Below are positions 8,375 through 16,721 of a DNA stretch of 64,000 nucleotides, piece after piece. The translations under genes were made by a program, and so were the position numbers. Numbering within the stretch: position 1 is the stretch's first letter; each line of letters begins with the position of its first letter. The stretch is from Bacteroidaceae bacterium (GTDB taxonomy: Bacteria; Bacteroidota; Bacteroidia; Bacteroidales; Bacteroidaceae). The notes below the pieces were generated by a model. That model saw only the letters and a program-made list of their open reading frames with translations. It had not been told where the DNA came from and ran no database searches. The DNA lies in contig JAGCFP010000013.1 in the NCBI GenBank assembly GCA_017650045.1, forward strand, positions 1-64,000, written 5' to 3'.

Positions 8375-9745
8375 AACCTGCAGGTAAGGTTCGTCTGCCG
8401 TACTTGCCTTCCAATTCTGTATGGCAGCGGCCTTGCCGTTAGGGTTGCCATATTTGGCAAAGTTGGTCCAGTAGTCCACCATCTTGTCGCTCAGAGCATA
8501 GTCGGCCTCGGTAAAGGGGCGCCATGCCCTACCCAGTGTGTGGAACATGTACCACAGTTCCGAAGAGTGGAAGGCGCCAGCGTCATCACCTGGCAGCGGA
8601 CGGGCAAAGTGGTAGGCAAAAATAGGTTTTGAGGTCTGGCTGCTATGCACGGTGCAGAATCTCATCACCGATTCGTTGGCATTGCGGTCGCCTGTCACAT
8701 AGCCTATCATATAAGGCACATCGGCTATCTCGTTGTCATAAACAGCCTGATTGAAGTCTTTTGGGAGCAATACTCCATCAGTAAACGGACGGAAACCGAC
8801 ACGCTCACGAGGGTCGGTCACCTTGGCATTGTAGTCCACGAATGCCAATTGTACTTCATCGGCACTGGCGGCACGCATCTGTGCCAAGGTGGTCCATCCT
8901 GCTGCATCCATCACCTTCTTTCCTTTGGCTTCCTCGTTCTCTTTCACTTCAGGGTTCTGAATAGGTTGTGTCAAGCCGCCACCGCTCTGAATGATGGCAC
9001 GACTTATCAGGCCCTTGGAGAGTGGAGAAGTTACCAGGTTCTTGATGCTACTTGCCCCAGCACTTTGTCCTAAGATGGTGATGTTGTCGGGATCACCGCC
9101 AAACTGGGCGATGTTGTTCTTTATCCATTTCAAGGCAGCCACCTGATCATAAGTGCCATAGTTGCCTGAAACGCCGTTGGCATCCTCTGCGCTCAGCAGT
9201 GGGTGCGCCATGAAGCCGAAGATACCCACGCGATAATTGATCGTTACCAAGATGACATCGTGCTGAGCCCAAGCCTCCCCGTCCATCTCTTTCTCATAGC
9301 TCCATCCGTGGTCGTAGGCACCACCATGAATCCACATGGCTACGGGCAGCTTGGCGCTGGTATTCCCGGCTGCGTTGGCAGGTGTCCAAACATTCAGGAA
9401 CAGACAGTCTTCGCTGCGTTCGGGGTCACCATCGGAATAGAATTCCTTGGTGTAGAGTGCCATGCCCTGTGCGCTGGCTTGTATGGCAGCATTGCCCCAT
9501 TTGTCGGCCATTTTCACGCCTTGCCATGGGGTGACCGGCTGTGGTTTCTTCCAGCGTAGCTCGCCTACGGGAGCAGCAGCATAAGGGATTCCCTTATAAA
9601 TGATGACCTGTGCTGCATCATCCATTATACCCTGCACTTGTCCGCCCTCTATCGTGAGAATGGGGTTGAAAGTTTCTTGTTTCACACTGCCGCTGCAACC
9701 CACGAAGAGTAGGGCAGCCACAGATAAAGTGGTTAGTAGTTTCAT
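8360..9745 (-). CDS. Secreted type-B carboxylesterase (lipoprotein)
   Basis: The 461-residue protein belongs to the carboxylesterase type B (alpha/beta hydrolase) family. It starts with a lipoprotein signal peptide ([17 protein letters not shown], lipidated Cys17). The family signature [11 protein letters not shown] and the nucleophile elbow GQSAGA are intact, and the catalytic histidine is likely in [12 protein letters not shown]. It is on the short side for the family (often 500-550), mainly because few residues separate the acid region from the histidine. It probably cleaves carboxylic esters outside the cytoplasm, perhaps acyl decorations on plant polysaccharides, but the substrate cannot be read from the sequence. 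The paralogous gene lies directly upstream. Confidence 0.88.
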   Translation of the reverse strand: MKLLTTLSVAALLFVGCSGSVKQETFNPILTIEGGQVQGIMDDAAQVIIYKGIPYAAAPVGELRWKKPQPVTPWQGVKMADKWGNAAIQASAQGMALYTKEFYSDGDPERSEDCLFLNVWTPANAAGNTSAKLPVAMWIHGGAYDHGWSYEKEMDGEAWAQHDVILVTINYRVGIFGFMAHPLLSAEDANGVSGNYGTYDQVAALKWIKNNIAQFGGDPDNITILGQSAGASSIKNLVTSPLSKGLISRAIIQSGGGLTQPIQNPEVKENEEAKGKKVMDAAGWTTLAQMRAASADEVQLAFVDYNAKVTDPRERVGFRPFTDGVLLPKDFNQAVYDNEIADVPYMIGYVTGDRNANESVMRFCTVHSSQTSKPIFAYHFARPLPGDDAGAFHSSELWYMFHTLGRAWRPFTEADYALSDKMVDYWTNFAKYGNPNGKAAAIQNWKASTADEPYLQVLDIE

Positions 9746-9769
9746 AATCTTAACATTGGTCTTGAATAT

Positions 9770-9806
9770 GGAAACCTCGGTGGTTCAATTGTCCCACCGA
9801 GGTTCC
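9770..9806. terminator. Strong hairpin between the two esterase genes
   Basis: GGAAACCTCGGTGG pairs with CCACCGAGGTTCC around a 10-nt loop, with one bulge. A T-rich tract follows on the + strand only (CTTTTTAATATTTTT), although both flanking genes read leftward. It may act as a bidirectional terminator or stabilise an mRNA end. Confidence 0.5.
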
Positions 9807-9842
9807 CTTTTTAATATTTTTATCTTTACATATTTGCATCTT

Positions 9843-9866
9843 GCAATAAGCGTTTGCGCTTATTGC
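9843..9866 (-). terminator. Perfect 10-bp inverted repeat at the end of the second esterase gene
   Basis: GCAATAAGCG and CGCTTATTGC form a perfect stem around TTTG and include the stop codon of the gene ending at 9860. No T-run follows on the minus strand, so it is at best a weak intrinsic terminator. Confidence 0.4.
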
Positions 9867-11509
9867 AGCAGCGCTCTTGCTTCACGATCTGGATCGTTCT
9901 TCACTTCGCACACATCGTTGAAGATCATCGTAGCTCCTTGCTCTGGCGTATAGGCTGGCCACTCTGGCAAGCTTGGGCAATTAGGATTACCCGTACGCAT
10001 GAAAGCAATCAGGGCTTCAGACATCTTGTCGGAGAGGTCGCGAGGACGCTTGCCACCACCAGTGTGAGAAAGCATCAGGTCGGTATTCTTGAACCAGAAG
10101 CAGATGTCAACGCAGTGGAAGGCACGTGCGCGGCCATCGAACAATGGTGGATTCCAACCGAACCATGCCAGGTAAACTGGAGCTTTCTGGGCCGACTTGG
10201 TGTTAGCAGAATTGATCACACCTACGCGTGAAGAGCTGGCGAGTGCATAAATATCGATAGGCTTCTGATTTTCAAATACCTTTGCATAGGCATCGTAAAT
10301 CTGCTCAGCCTTGCCGTTTTGATAGCGCTGTCCTAACAGTCGGATAACCTCTGCACGGTCGATGTCTTCCATCTGTGCGTTGAAGGCACTTGGTGAAGAC
10401 TCGGCAGTAGTGGTGCAATAGATCATAGGAATATTGGCAGAAGGCGCATTAGGATCCTTGTAGTAACCCTCTACAGGTACATGGATGCCATCGGCTACTG
10501 GTGAGAAACCTGCGCGGACGCCAGAAGCGGCATTGTTGCGGTTGAACTCAGCAGAGCAAGCATTGGCCAGTGCCAGGTATTCTCTCCAAGGCATCTGCTG
10601 CAGCTGTGCTACAGTCTTGCCAGATTTCTTCACAATGAACTTACCCAGTTCACGGCTTGCAGCCTGTGACTGTGCGCTGGTACCATTACCACTCAGTGCC
10701 ACAGCCTTATGGATGAGGCCTTGTGTCTCAGGCATAGCTACCAGTACGCTTACCTTGGCGCCACCACCACTCTGACCCATGATGGTCACATTGTCAGGAT
10801 CGCCACCGAAGTTGGCAATGTTGTTGTGCACCCACTTCAGGGCAGCCACCATGTCCGTGGTACCTACGTTGCCACTTTCAAAATACTTAGGATCAACGCC
10901 AGAGAAGTCGGTAAAACCGAAGGCATTCAGACGGTGGTTAACAGATACGAATACCACATCGCCCTTCTTGGCCATGTTCTCACCGTTGTAGCCGTCTTGC
11001 TCGATACCGTTACCAGCAGCATAGCCACCACCATGGAACCATACCAGTACTGGACGCTTGGCGTTATCGGTATTTGGAGTCCATACATTCAAGAAGAGGC
11101 AGTCCTCACTAAGGTTGCCATAGTTCCAGTGATCGCGCCATACACCACGGTTGTTGGCGTAGTTAGGATCATTCTGAGGAGCACAGTTGCCATAATACAC
11201 GGCATCCTTGATATCATCCCATGGTTCTGGAGCCTTAGCAGGCATAAAACGGTTTTCACCACTGGTATCAGCACCATAGCGAATGCCCAGGTAAGTGTAA
11301 ACACCACGCTGGATGAAACCACGTACTTTGCCATACTGGGTCTGAGCTACGGCGATGTTGTCGCCAATGTAGATCTGCTGCTCGTCTTCTTCATTGACAG
11401 TGGCATTATTGTTCTGAGCGCCACCACAAGCAGACATCAGTAACAAGGAAACACCGATGCACAGCATGGATGCTCCTTTCACGAAGAAAGATTTCTTACT
11501 CATACGCAT
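9860..11509 (-). CDS. Secreted type-B carboxylesterase (lipoprotein), paralogue
   Basis: The 549-residue protein is a full-length type-B carboxylesterase. The signal peptide ends in the lipobox LMSAC (Cys28), so it is probably membrane anchored. It has [11 protein letters not shown], an oxyanion-hole stretch WFHGGGYAAG and the nucleophile elbow GQSGGGA, in which Gly replaces the Ala of the common GQSAGA. The histidine is probably in RAFHCVDICFWF. It shares the fold with the next gene but differs much in sequence, so the pair is an old duplication or two separate acquisitions. A promoter-like pair lies at 11554-11584. An alternative start is the third residue (MSKKSFF). Substrate unknown. Confidence 0.88.
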   Translation of the reverse strand: MRMSKKSFFVKGASMLCIGVSLLLMSACGGAQNNNATVNEEDEQQIYIGDNIAVAQTQYGKVRGFIQRGVYTYLGIRYGADTSGENRFMPAKAPEPWDDIKDAVYYGNCAPQNDPNYANNRGVWRDHWNYGNLSEDCLFLNVWTPNTDNAKRPVLVWFHGGGYAAGNGIEQDGYNGENMAKKGDVVFVSVNHRLNAFGFTDFSGVDPKYFESGNVGTTDMVAALKWVHNNIANFGGDPDNVTIMGQSGGGAKVSVLVAMPETQGLIHKAVALSGNGTSAQSQAASRELGKFIVKKSGKTVAQLQQMPWREYLALANACSAEFNRNNAASGVRAGFSPVADGIHVPVEGYYKDPNAPSANIPMIYCTTTAESSPSAFNAQMEDIDRAEVIRLLGQRYQNGKAEQIYDAYAKVFENQKPIDIYALASSSRVGVINSANTKSAQKAPVYLAWFGWNPPLFDGRARAFHCVDICFWFKNTDLMLSHTGGGKRPRDLSDKMSEALIAFMRTGNPNCPSLPEWPAYTPEQGATMIFNDVCEVKNDPDREARALLQ

Positions 11510-11553
11510 TAGATTAGTTAGTTAAAGATTCATTTGCTTTGCTTTGTTTCTGA

Positions 11554-11584
11554 CAAAAATAGAGTATTCTCTATAAAATTGCAA
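11554..11584 (-). promoter_or_regulatory. Predicted promoter for the esterase pair
   Basis: Leftward TTG (11582-11584), 20 bp, then TATTTTTG (11554-11561), an exact -7 match. The start codon follows about 45 bp downstream. Confidence 0.55.
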
Positions 11585-11612
11585 AGAAATTAAATAAAAC
11601 TTTTACGTAACG

Positions 11613-12491
11613 TTAGAAATTATGATTCGTATGCGTCCAAGTGCTGTCGGCGGTAATGGTGCCATTGACGCCTTTCCCGAAGAGCTTTCCTCTGTAACGG
11701 GTTATGTTATTGCGTTTCATCGGCACATTCTCAAACACTCTTGAAAAGACCTCCTCACCTTCTTCGTCGTATGCGACTATGGTGAACTTGAAGTTGCCTT
11801 CTTCTTCAAAGAGGAACGAGTAAACGCCAAAGATGCTCTCATCATTGTGGGAGAGATTCTCGAATTCTTCGTGCTGGTTTGAGTGTGTCATTCCTGCTCC
11901 TGTGCGTGCATTCAGCGAAGAACTGCCACCGTAATACTTGATTTGCAGTTGGGTAACTTCCTCGGGGATATTGTCGGTAATGTCCAATTCAAACTTTGCC
12001 ACTACACGACGTAAGGAAATGTGCTGAATGGTTTCAGAGTCTTCGCTCACTTCTATGTCGGCACAATACAAGAATGTATCGGTGATGTAGCTACTTGGGA
12101 AGGTAATCTTCTCCAGATTGGTTGTCGTGGCATTCCCTTCACTGCTGTGAGCCAGACAAACTAAAGTGTAGTTTCCATAAGGCAGTCGTGCAGAAATAGT
12201 GCCGAAGTGATTGTCATCGGCATCCTGGTCGATCTTCTGCACACGGGAGTTGCCTTGATAAAGAGCCAGATTGATGTTGGTGCAAAGTTCACTGATTGGC
12301 ACTTCTGCACGTGTAGCGGCATCTACAGAAATCTGCTCCAGTGCGGTAATCTGGAAAGTGATGTTCTTGCCATCATTTCCCTCAACATTTATTTCTGTTT
12401 CATCTTCCATGGAAATGGTGTTCACGCAGGCAATAATGCCTATCATAGTCATTAGGCCCATCACTAAGCCTATCATTAATTTTGCTTTCAT
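11613..12491 (-). CDS. FimB/Mfa2-like fimbrillin-family lipoprotein
   Basis: The 292-residue protein has a lipoprotein signal (lipobox GIIAC, Cys22) followed by an all-beta, low-complexity-free region. The pattern LCTNINLALYQGNSRVQK, then LPYGNYTLVCLAH and the C-terminal NVPMKRNNITRYRGKLFG resembles FimB/Mfa2 anchor or accessory fimbrillins of Bacteroidales. These usually form two transthyretin-like domains and anchor or cap type V pili at the cell surface. It is the second gene of a tandem pair (12 bp apart) with the paralogue at 12504. No major fimbrillin gene is next to it, so a true pilus role is uncertain. Confidence 0.62.
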   Translation of the reverse strand: MKAKLMIGLVMGLMTMIGIIACVNTISMEDETEINVEGNDGKNITFQITALEQISVDAATRAEVPISELCTNINLALYQGNSRVQKIDQDADDNHFGTISARLPYGNYTLVCLAHSSEGNATTTNLEKITFPSSYITDTFLYCADIEVSEDSETIQHISLRRVVAKFELDITDNIPEEVTQLQIKYYGGSSSLNARTGAGMTHSNQHEEFENLSHNDESIFGVYSFLFEEEGNFKFTIVAYDEEGEEVFSRVFENVPMKRNNITRYRGKLFGKGVNGTITADSTWTHTNHNF

Positions 12492-12503
12492 TTTGTCGTG
12501 TTT

Positions 12504-13379
12504 TTAGTAGTTGTATTCGCCTTTTTCTGTATAATCATCATCTACGGTGATATTCCAAGTGCCATTGTTAGAGAAGAAATAACCTTTGTAGGTGGTACTA
12601 TAGCCACGCTGCATTGGCACGTTCTGGAAAGTCTGTGAAGCGATGGTATTCCCATTGGCATCCGTTGCAGTAGCAGTGATGGTCAGTTGTTCTTCATTAG
12701 CCGAGCTCAAGATGCTATATACCTGTACATAAGGCACTTCTTTTCCAGCATAAGAAGATACGTTATAGACTTTTGTCTGACTGGCTGTGGCAACTGCTGT
12801 ACCCGTCGTGGCATCCAAAGCGGTACCACCACCCTCAATGGTGAACGAAAGTTTATCGATGTTTGAGGGGAAAACATCTTGTGTTACAAGCCTGAACCTT
12901 GCCACCGCATGTTGCAATACGATGGAGAGGTTTCGCTCACTGTCCTTTGTCACCGTAATGGTCGCATAATAATAAAAGGTGTCACTAAGTTCGTTATTCG
13001 CGAAAGTGATGTTGGAAGGAGAGGTAATGGTGGCATCGGCAGAGCCTTTATGTCCCACCACCACAAGTTGGTAAGTACCAAAGGAGACGGTCATCTCCAT
13101 GGTGCCGAAGCTGGTATCACTGCTTCCACCATAGGTTTGGTTCTGACTGACTACCACATTTCCTTTTTGGAAAAGAGCCAATGAAATCCTTGATACGGCA
13201 TCCTTAGCTGCTACTGCACGTGTAGAAGCATCCATCGGTGTCTTTTCATACGGGGAAACATTGAAGGTAAGTGTGGCGGTACCCACTTCTTCGTTAACGA
13301 CTAGTTCTTGCGAACAGGAAGTGATGGCTAATGCCATCATCAGGCATGCGAAATGCCCATTAAGATTCTTTGTTTTCAT
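12504..13379 (-). CDS. FimB/Mfa2-like fimbrillin-family lipoprotein, paralogue
   Basis: The 291-residue protein starts with a lipoprotein signal (ALAITSC, Cys22). It aligns by eye with the following gene along its whole length: RISLALFQKGNVVVSQ, VSFGTYQLVVVGHKG, IVLQHAVARFRL and NVPMQRGYSTTYKGYFF correspond to the same segments there. This points to a local duplication. It is the first gene of the pair, with a -7 element at 13435-13442. The call rests on the FimB/Mfa2-like pattern and is moderate; a general Bacteroidetes surface adhesin is an alternative. Confidence 0.62.
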   Translation of the reverse strand: MKTKNLNGHFACLMMALAITSCSQELVVNEEVGTATLTFNVSPYEKTPMDASTRAVAAKDAVSRISLALFQKGNVVVSQNQTYGGSSDTSFGTMEMTVSFGTYQLVVVGHKGSADATITSPSNITFANNELSDTFYYYATITVTKDSERNLSIVLQHAVARFRLVTQDVFPSNIDKLSFTIEGGGTALDATTGTAVATASQTKVYNVSSYAGKEVPYVQVYSILSSANEEQLTITATATDANGNTIASQTFQNVPMQRGYSTTYKGYFFSNNGTWNITVDDDYTEKGEYNY

Positions 13380-13434
13380 ATTTTATATATAATAGTTAAG
13401 TATGTTTTTAACGGTCTGTGTTAAAAATGCGTGG

Positions 13435-13442
13435 CAAAGATA
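13435..13442 (-). promoter_or_regulatory. Predicted -7 element for the FimB-like pair
   Basis: Leftward TATCTTTG matches TAnnTTTG exactly, 55 bp before the start at 13379. A TTG on the same strand lies 23 bp further upstream. Confidence 0.5.
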
Positions 13443-13483
13443 GATATTAGTTTTAAATATCCATACAAAAAATGAGAAAATTT

Positions 13484-14092
13484 TTAAAAATCTAATGTTA
13501 ATTGTCCGTCGCCAAACAGATTGTATGACATGCGGTGATGGGGTGAAGGGCCGTATTTTGCTAAGGCTGCCCGATGTGCTTTCGTAGGATACCCTTTGTT
13601 TTTCTTCCATCCATAGGCAGGAAACTCTGCATCGATGGAATTCATATAGTCGTCGCGGTAAGTTTTGGCAAGGATAGAAGCTGCAGCGATGGAGAGGTAT
13701 TTGCCATCTCCTTTCACGATGGTGACATGAGGAACCTCATGATAAGGTTTGAAGCGGTTGCCATCTACGATGATATGTTCTGGCCTCACTTTTAGTTGGT
13801 CTAATGCCCGATGCATGGCGAGGAACGAGGCATTCAAGATATTTATCTTGTCGATTTCTTCGGCACTCACTACCCCCACTGCCCATGCCACTGCCTCTTT
13901 CTCGATAATGGGTCGGAGTTGATAGCGCTGATGCTCAGTAAGTTGCTTTGAGTCATTCAACAACTCATTCTGAAAATCTGGAGGTAAAATAACAGCAGCT
14001 GCATACACAGGACCGGCCAGACATCCACGTCCAGCCTCGTCGCATCCTGCTTCCATCACTCCTATATTATAATAAGGTAATAACATAGACAT
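13484..14092 (-). CDS. rnhB: Ribonuclease HII
   Basis: The 202-residue enzyme removes ribonucleotides and RNA from RNA-DNA hybrids. The signature is [20 protein letters not shown], with the acidic pair Asp18-Glu19. DGN ([10 protein letters not shown]) and the later [11 protein letters not shown] segment carry the other catalytic positions. Length is normal. The upstream -7 element (14108-14115) would give a leader of only about 9 nt to the ATG at 14092; the ATG at 14086 is an alternative. The gene stands alone, reading away from the lipoprotein gene at 14365. Confidence 0.95.
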   Translation of the reverse strand: MSMLLPYYNIGVMEAGCDEAGRGCLAGPVYAAAVILPPDFQNELLNDSKQLTEHQRYQLRPIIEKEAVAWAVGVVSAEEIDKINILNASFLAMHRALDQLKVRPEHIIVDGNRFKPYHEVPHVTIVKGDGKYLSIAAASILAKTYRDDYMNSIDAEFPAYGWKKNKGYPTKAHRAALAKYGPSPHHRMSYNLFGDGQLTLDF

Positions 14093-14107
14093 GTTTTCTT
14101 TTTTCTA

Positions 14108-14115
14108 CAAAGGTA
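14108..14115 (-). promoter_or_regulatory. Predicted -7 element for rnhB
   Basis: Leftward TACCTTTG matches TAnnTTTG exactly, 15 bp before the first ATG, implying a nearly leaderless transcript. Confidence 0.5.
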
Positions 14116-14364
14116 GCTTTTATTTTGTAATACGCAGTCATTTCATAGATCTTCTTTGGGAGGTCAATAGGTAAAATTGTAAAATACACTTACCACAAAT
14201 ATATACAATTGGACAGTCTTTTGTTAAAGAATGTGAATTGTTTATTATGTCATTACATAATAGTCTTGCTTATTTCAATTTTTATGGTATATTTATGCAC
14301 CATAAAACCTATGGTATAATTGTGATGTTGTTTTATTTTATTAACTTTTAATTCGTTCTTTGAT

Positions 14365-15420
14365 ATGATTAAAAAAATGAGGTTTTTCTCAATGATTGCT
14401 TCAATGGCATTGTTGGGATTTGTTTTTAACGCATGTAATAACGAGTTGGAGTTTGTTGAAGAAGGCCTTTCTAATGGGGTATCATTCTCAACGACTCGTG
14501 CTAGTGCCAATCAAGTGTTTGGCCTCTTCGAAACCGATTTTCTTGCAGGACAGAAGATTAAAGCAGGAACGATATCTATCTGGAATGACTATGACAATGT
14601 TTATGTGAAGTTTGCAACCAAAGATGGTTGGCAGATAAGAAGAACACATCTGTTTATTGGTCCTAAGGATATCCTTCTGGATCCTGCTAATGGCTATGTA
14701 AATAAGAATGGTTCTCCTAAGAATGGCCATTTCCCTTATGGCGAGTATTTCGATCCTTTCGTAACAGAATGGGTATTCTCACTTCCATTGACGGAATTGT
14801 ATGCAATGTTCGGACTGGACTTTGATATGGAAGTGGATGTATGCCCTGTAATTGCTGCACATGCTGAGGTATTGAAACAAAAAGCAGATGGCACATGGCA
14901 GGAAGAGACTGCATGGGGAAATGGAAATAAGTTTGTGAAGAAGGGCAATTGGTCTATGTATGTCGAAGGATATTGCACCGAATTCCCACCAGAGGATCCT
15001 CCTACACCTCCTACTGAATATACACTCAAGACAGAAACAGGTTGGGCATTTGATAGTGATGACCATGAGTATGGTGGTAATTGGGCAAAATATATCCAGT
15101 ATAATGGCGAGCCTCTTACTGTGATGATTCTGGCAGGTCAGAAAGAGACTGATATGACTGTAACATTGACTCCTGCTGGAGAAGGCAAAGTTAAGATGGT
15201 CTTTGAGAACATCTTTGAAATTGCCCCAGAGAATGATGGCAAATGGGTACTCCAAGATGTTAAGGAAGCAATCAAGGTTCAAGGCTATGCTACTGCTCCA
15301 TCAGGAAATCCTGCTCCCGGCCAGTTTACATATTACAAGGGCCGCGAGTTGGAGATCGTAGTAGATGCTGCTAATTATTATGGCATCCATCTGGATGTAG
15401 CCAAACTGACTTATAAATAA
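14365..15420 (+). CDS. Unrecognised two-part secreted lipoprotein
   Basis: I do not recognise this 351-residue protein. It has a lipoprotein signal (lipobox VFNAC, Cys24). A first part (about 45-205) holds an aromatic and beta-rich region with TISIWNDYDNVYVKFATKDGW, which looks like a jelly-roll or carbohydrate-binding-type sheet. A proline-rich linker (PPEDPPTPPTEY, about 207-218) leads to a second beta-rich domain beginning TGWAFDSDDHEYGG. This layout is common for cell-surface binding proteins of Bacteroidales, but no function is claimed. It stands alone: an AT-rich 270-bp region without a clear consensus promoter lies before it and a terminator hairpin follows at 15486. Confidence 0.8.
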   Translation: MIKKMRFFSMIASMALLGFVFNACNNELEFVEEGLSNGVSFSTTRASANQVFGLFETDFLAGQKIKAGTISIWNDYDNVYVKFATKDGWQIRRTHLFIGPKDILLDPANGYVNKNGSPKNGHFPYGEYFDPFVTEWVFSLPLTELYAMFGLDFDMEVDVCPVIAAHAEVLKQKADGTWQEETAWGNGNKFVKKGNWSMYVEGYCTEFPPEDPPTPPTEYTLKTETGWAFDSDDHEYGGNWAKYIQYNGEPLTVMILAGQKETDMTVTLTPAGEGKVKMVFENIFEIAPENDGKWVLQDVKEAIKVQGYATAPSGNPAPGQFTYYKGRELEIVVDAANYYGIHLDVAKLTYK

Positions 15421-15485
15421 TTATTAAGGTTTTAAAGTCAGGTTATATGTAGGGAATATTAGTTCTATAGATTCCTAAAAAACAT

Positions 15486-15521
15486 AAAGAGGGTGTGTCT
15501 TTAAGGCATACCCTCTTTTTT
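15486..15521 (+). terminator. Intrinsic terminator after the lipoprotein gene
   Basis: AAAGAGGGTGTG pairs with CATACCCTCTTT around a short loop (one G-T wobble) and is followed by a T-run. Confidence 0.8.
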
Positions 15522-15867
15522 ATTGTCCACTGTCCATATTTACGCTACTTGGTATCGACAAAGTTAGTCTTTACTTTCTTGATAATCGTCTCTCTTGAAC
15601 AATGGAATGGTATACTTAAAGGGAGAACTCTTTAAATACCCACAAAGTGCATATTTATGCAGTCTTCGATAGAGTGTATGCATATCTATGCGATTCTTGT
15701 TTTACCTATATAATTTAACTCCCTCACTAGGAAAAAATATTTTCCTCACTAGAAAATAATTAATCTCTCGTGAGCATTATAAAAAGACTCTTCAATAAAT
15801 ACCATCCTAAATTGCATATTTATTCAAAAGTAGCATTGAAAAAGTGTACAGGTGTACAGTGTACAGT
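15522..15867. other. AT-rich gene-free region with degenerate repeats
   Basis: No convincing gene is seen. It holds imperfect tandem units of about 23 bp starting at 15721, 15744 and 15767 (CCTCACTAG followed by an A/T run, the last unit diverged). It also has short repeated TGCATAT/ATATTTATGCA motifs (15650-15692) and a GTGTACAG triplet repeat at 15844-15866. Confidence 0.5.
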
Positions 15868-15897
15868 TAAAAAATTGAGGGATGGCCTTGCCCATCC
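15868..15897 (-). terminator. Probable terminator of tRNA-Ser
   Basis: On the minus strand GGATGG pairs with CCATCC around a 6-nt loop and is followed within a few bases by TTTTTT. It lies 27 bp past the tRNA 3' end. Confidence 0.6.
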
Positions 15898-15923
15898 TTC
15901 TCGGACATGATCCTACGATTAAG

Positions 15924-16010
15924 CGGAGAGACAGGGATTCGAACCCTGGATACGGTTACCCGTATGCCGCATTTCGAGTGCGGTCCATTCGACCACTCTG
16001 GCATCTCTCC
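15924..16010 (-). tRNA. tRNA-Ser (anticodon CGA)
   Basis: The minus strand folds into a class II tRNA. The acceptor stem is GGAGAGA with TCTCTCC, the anticodon stem CCGCA/TGCGG encloses the loop CTCGAAA (anticodon CGA, codon UCG), and a long variable arm (TACGGGTAACCGTA) follows. The T-arm has GGTTCGAATCC. The discriminator base is G at 15924 and CCA is not encoded. A long variable arm with G73 is the serine pattern. Confidence 0.96.
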
Positions 16011-16031
16011 ATTTCATTTCATTTCAAGGCG

Positions 16032-16039
16032 CGAAGATA
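16032..16039 (-). promoter_or_regulatory. Predicted -7 element for tRNA-Ser
   Basis: Leftward TATCTTCG, one base from TAnnTTTG, 21 bp before the mature 5' end of the tRNA. Confidence 0.4.
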
Positions 16040-16070
16040 GTATAAATCGAACACAAAAGCAAAACATATT

Positions 16071-16099
16071 TTGCATTTAGAAAATTATTCCTACCTTTG
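16071..16099 (+). promoter_or_regulatory. Predicted promoter of the outer-membrane protein gene
   Basis: TTG (16071-16073), 18 bp, then TACCTTTG (16092-16099), an exact -7 match, 28 bp before the ATG at 16128. Confidence 0.65.
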
Positions 16100-16127
16100 T
16101 CCTGTTGAACAATAAACAATACAGCTT

Positions 16128-16721
16128 ATGAATAAGTATTTATGTACATTGATGATTGCCATAATTGCAATGTTTATGGCGATTCCTGCCAATGCCCAGA
16201 TGCTGAAGTTTGGATTGAAAGGTGGAGTAAACCTCTCAGAGTTAGATACGAATATCAAATCCATTAAAGAAAACTCTTTGGGTTATTTCATAGGTCCGAT
16301 GATGGAATTTACTTTTCCTGGTGTAGGACTTGGTGCAGATGTTGCCGTTATGTACGCGCAGCGCGGAAAGGATGAATTTAAAATGGAAGGTATCGAAGTG
16401 CCCTTGAATGTAAAAGTAACCATTGGAGTAGGGAGTTCGTTGAGTATCTTCCTGGCAGCTGGTCCTGATTTCTTCTTGAACTTAAAGGATATTGACTTAT
16501 TGGCGATTCGTGAAACTGTGGATGGCTATGAGGCAAAAGATAAGAAAGCGCAGGTTGGCTTGAACCTTGGAGGTGGCATTAAGATAATGCGTCATCTCCA
16601 GATTGGGTTGAATTACCAACTTCCATTAGGTGAGAGTTTTACTTTTAAGAAAATTGGAGATGCAGTGAAAGAGGATGCTAAATACAATATTTGGCAACTC
16701 TCACTGGCTTATACATTCTAA
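16128..16721 (+). CDS. Small outer-membrane beta-barrel protein
   Basis: The 197-residue protein has a Sec signal peptide ending in PANAQ (cleavage after ANA), then alternating beta strands such as LKFGLKGGVNLSEL, GVGLGADVAVMYAQRG and a C-terminal YNIWQLSLAYTF with a terminal Phe. This is the pattern of the PorT/OMP_b-brl_2 family of 8-stranded Bacteroidetes outer-membrane barrels. Its role is unknown. It has its own promoter, and its 3' end abuts or overlaps priA, so the two are probably co-transcribed. Confidence 0.82.
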   Translation: MNKYLCTLMIAIIAMFMAIPANAQMLKFGLKGGVNLSELDTNIKSIKENSLGYFIGPMMEFTFPGVGLGADVAVMYAQRGKDEFKMEGIEVPLNVKVTIGVGSSLSIFLAAGPDFFLNLKDIDLLAIRETVDGYEAKDKKAQVGLNLGGGIKIMRHLQIGLNYQLPLGESFTFKKIGDAVKEDAKYNIWQLSLAYTF

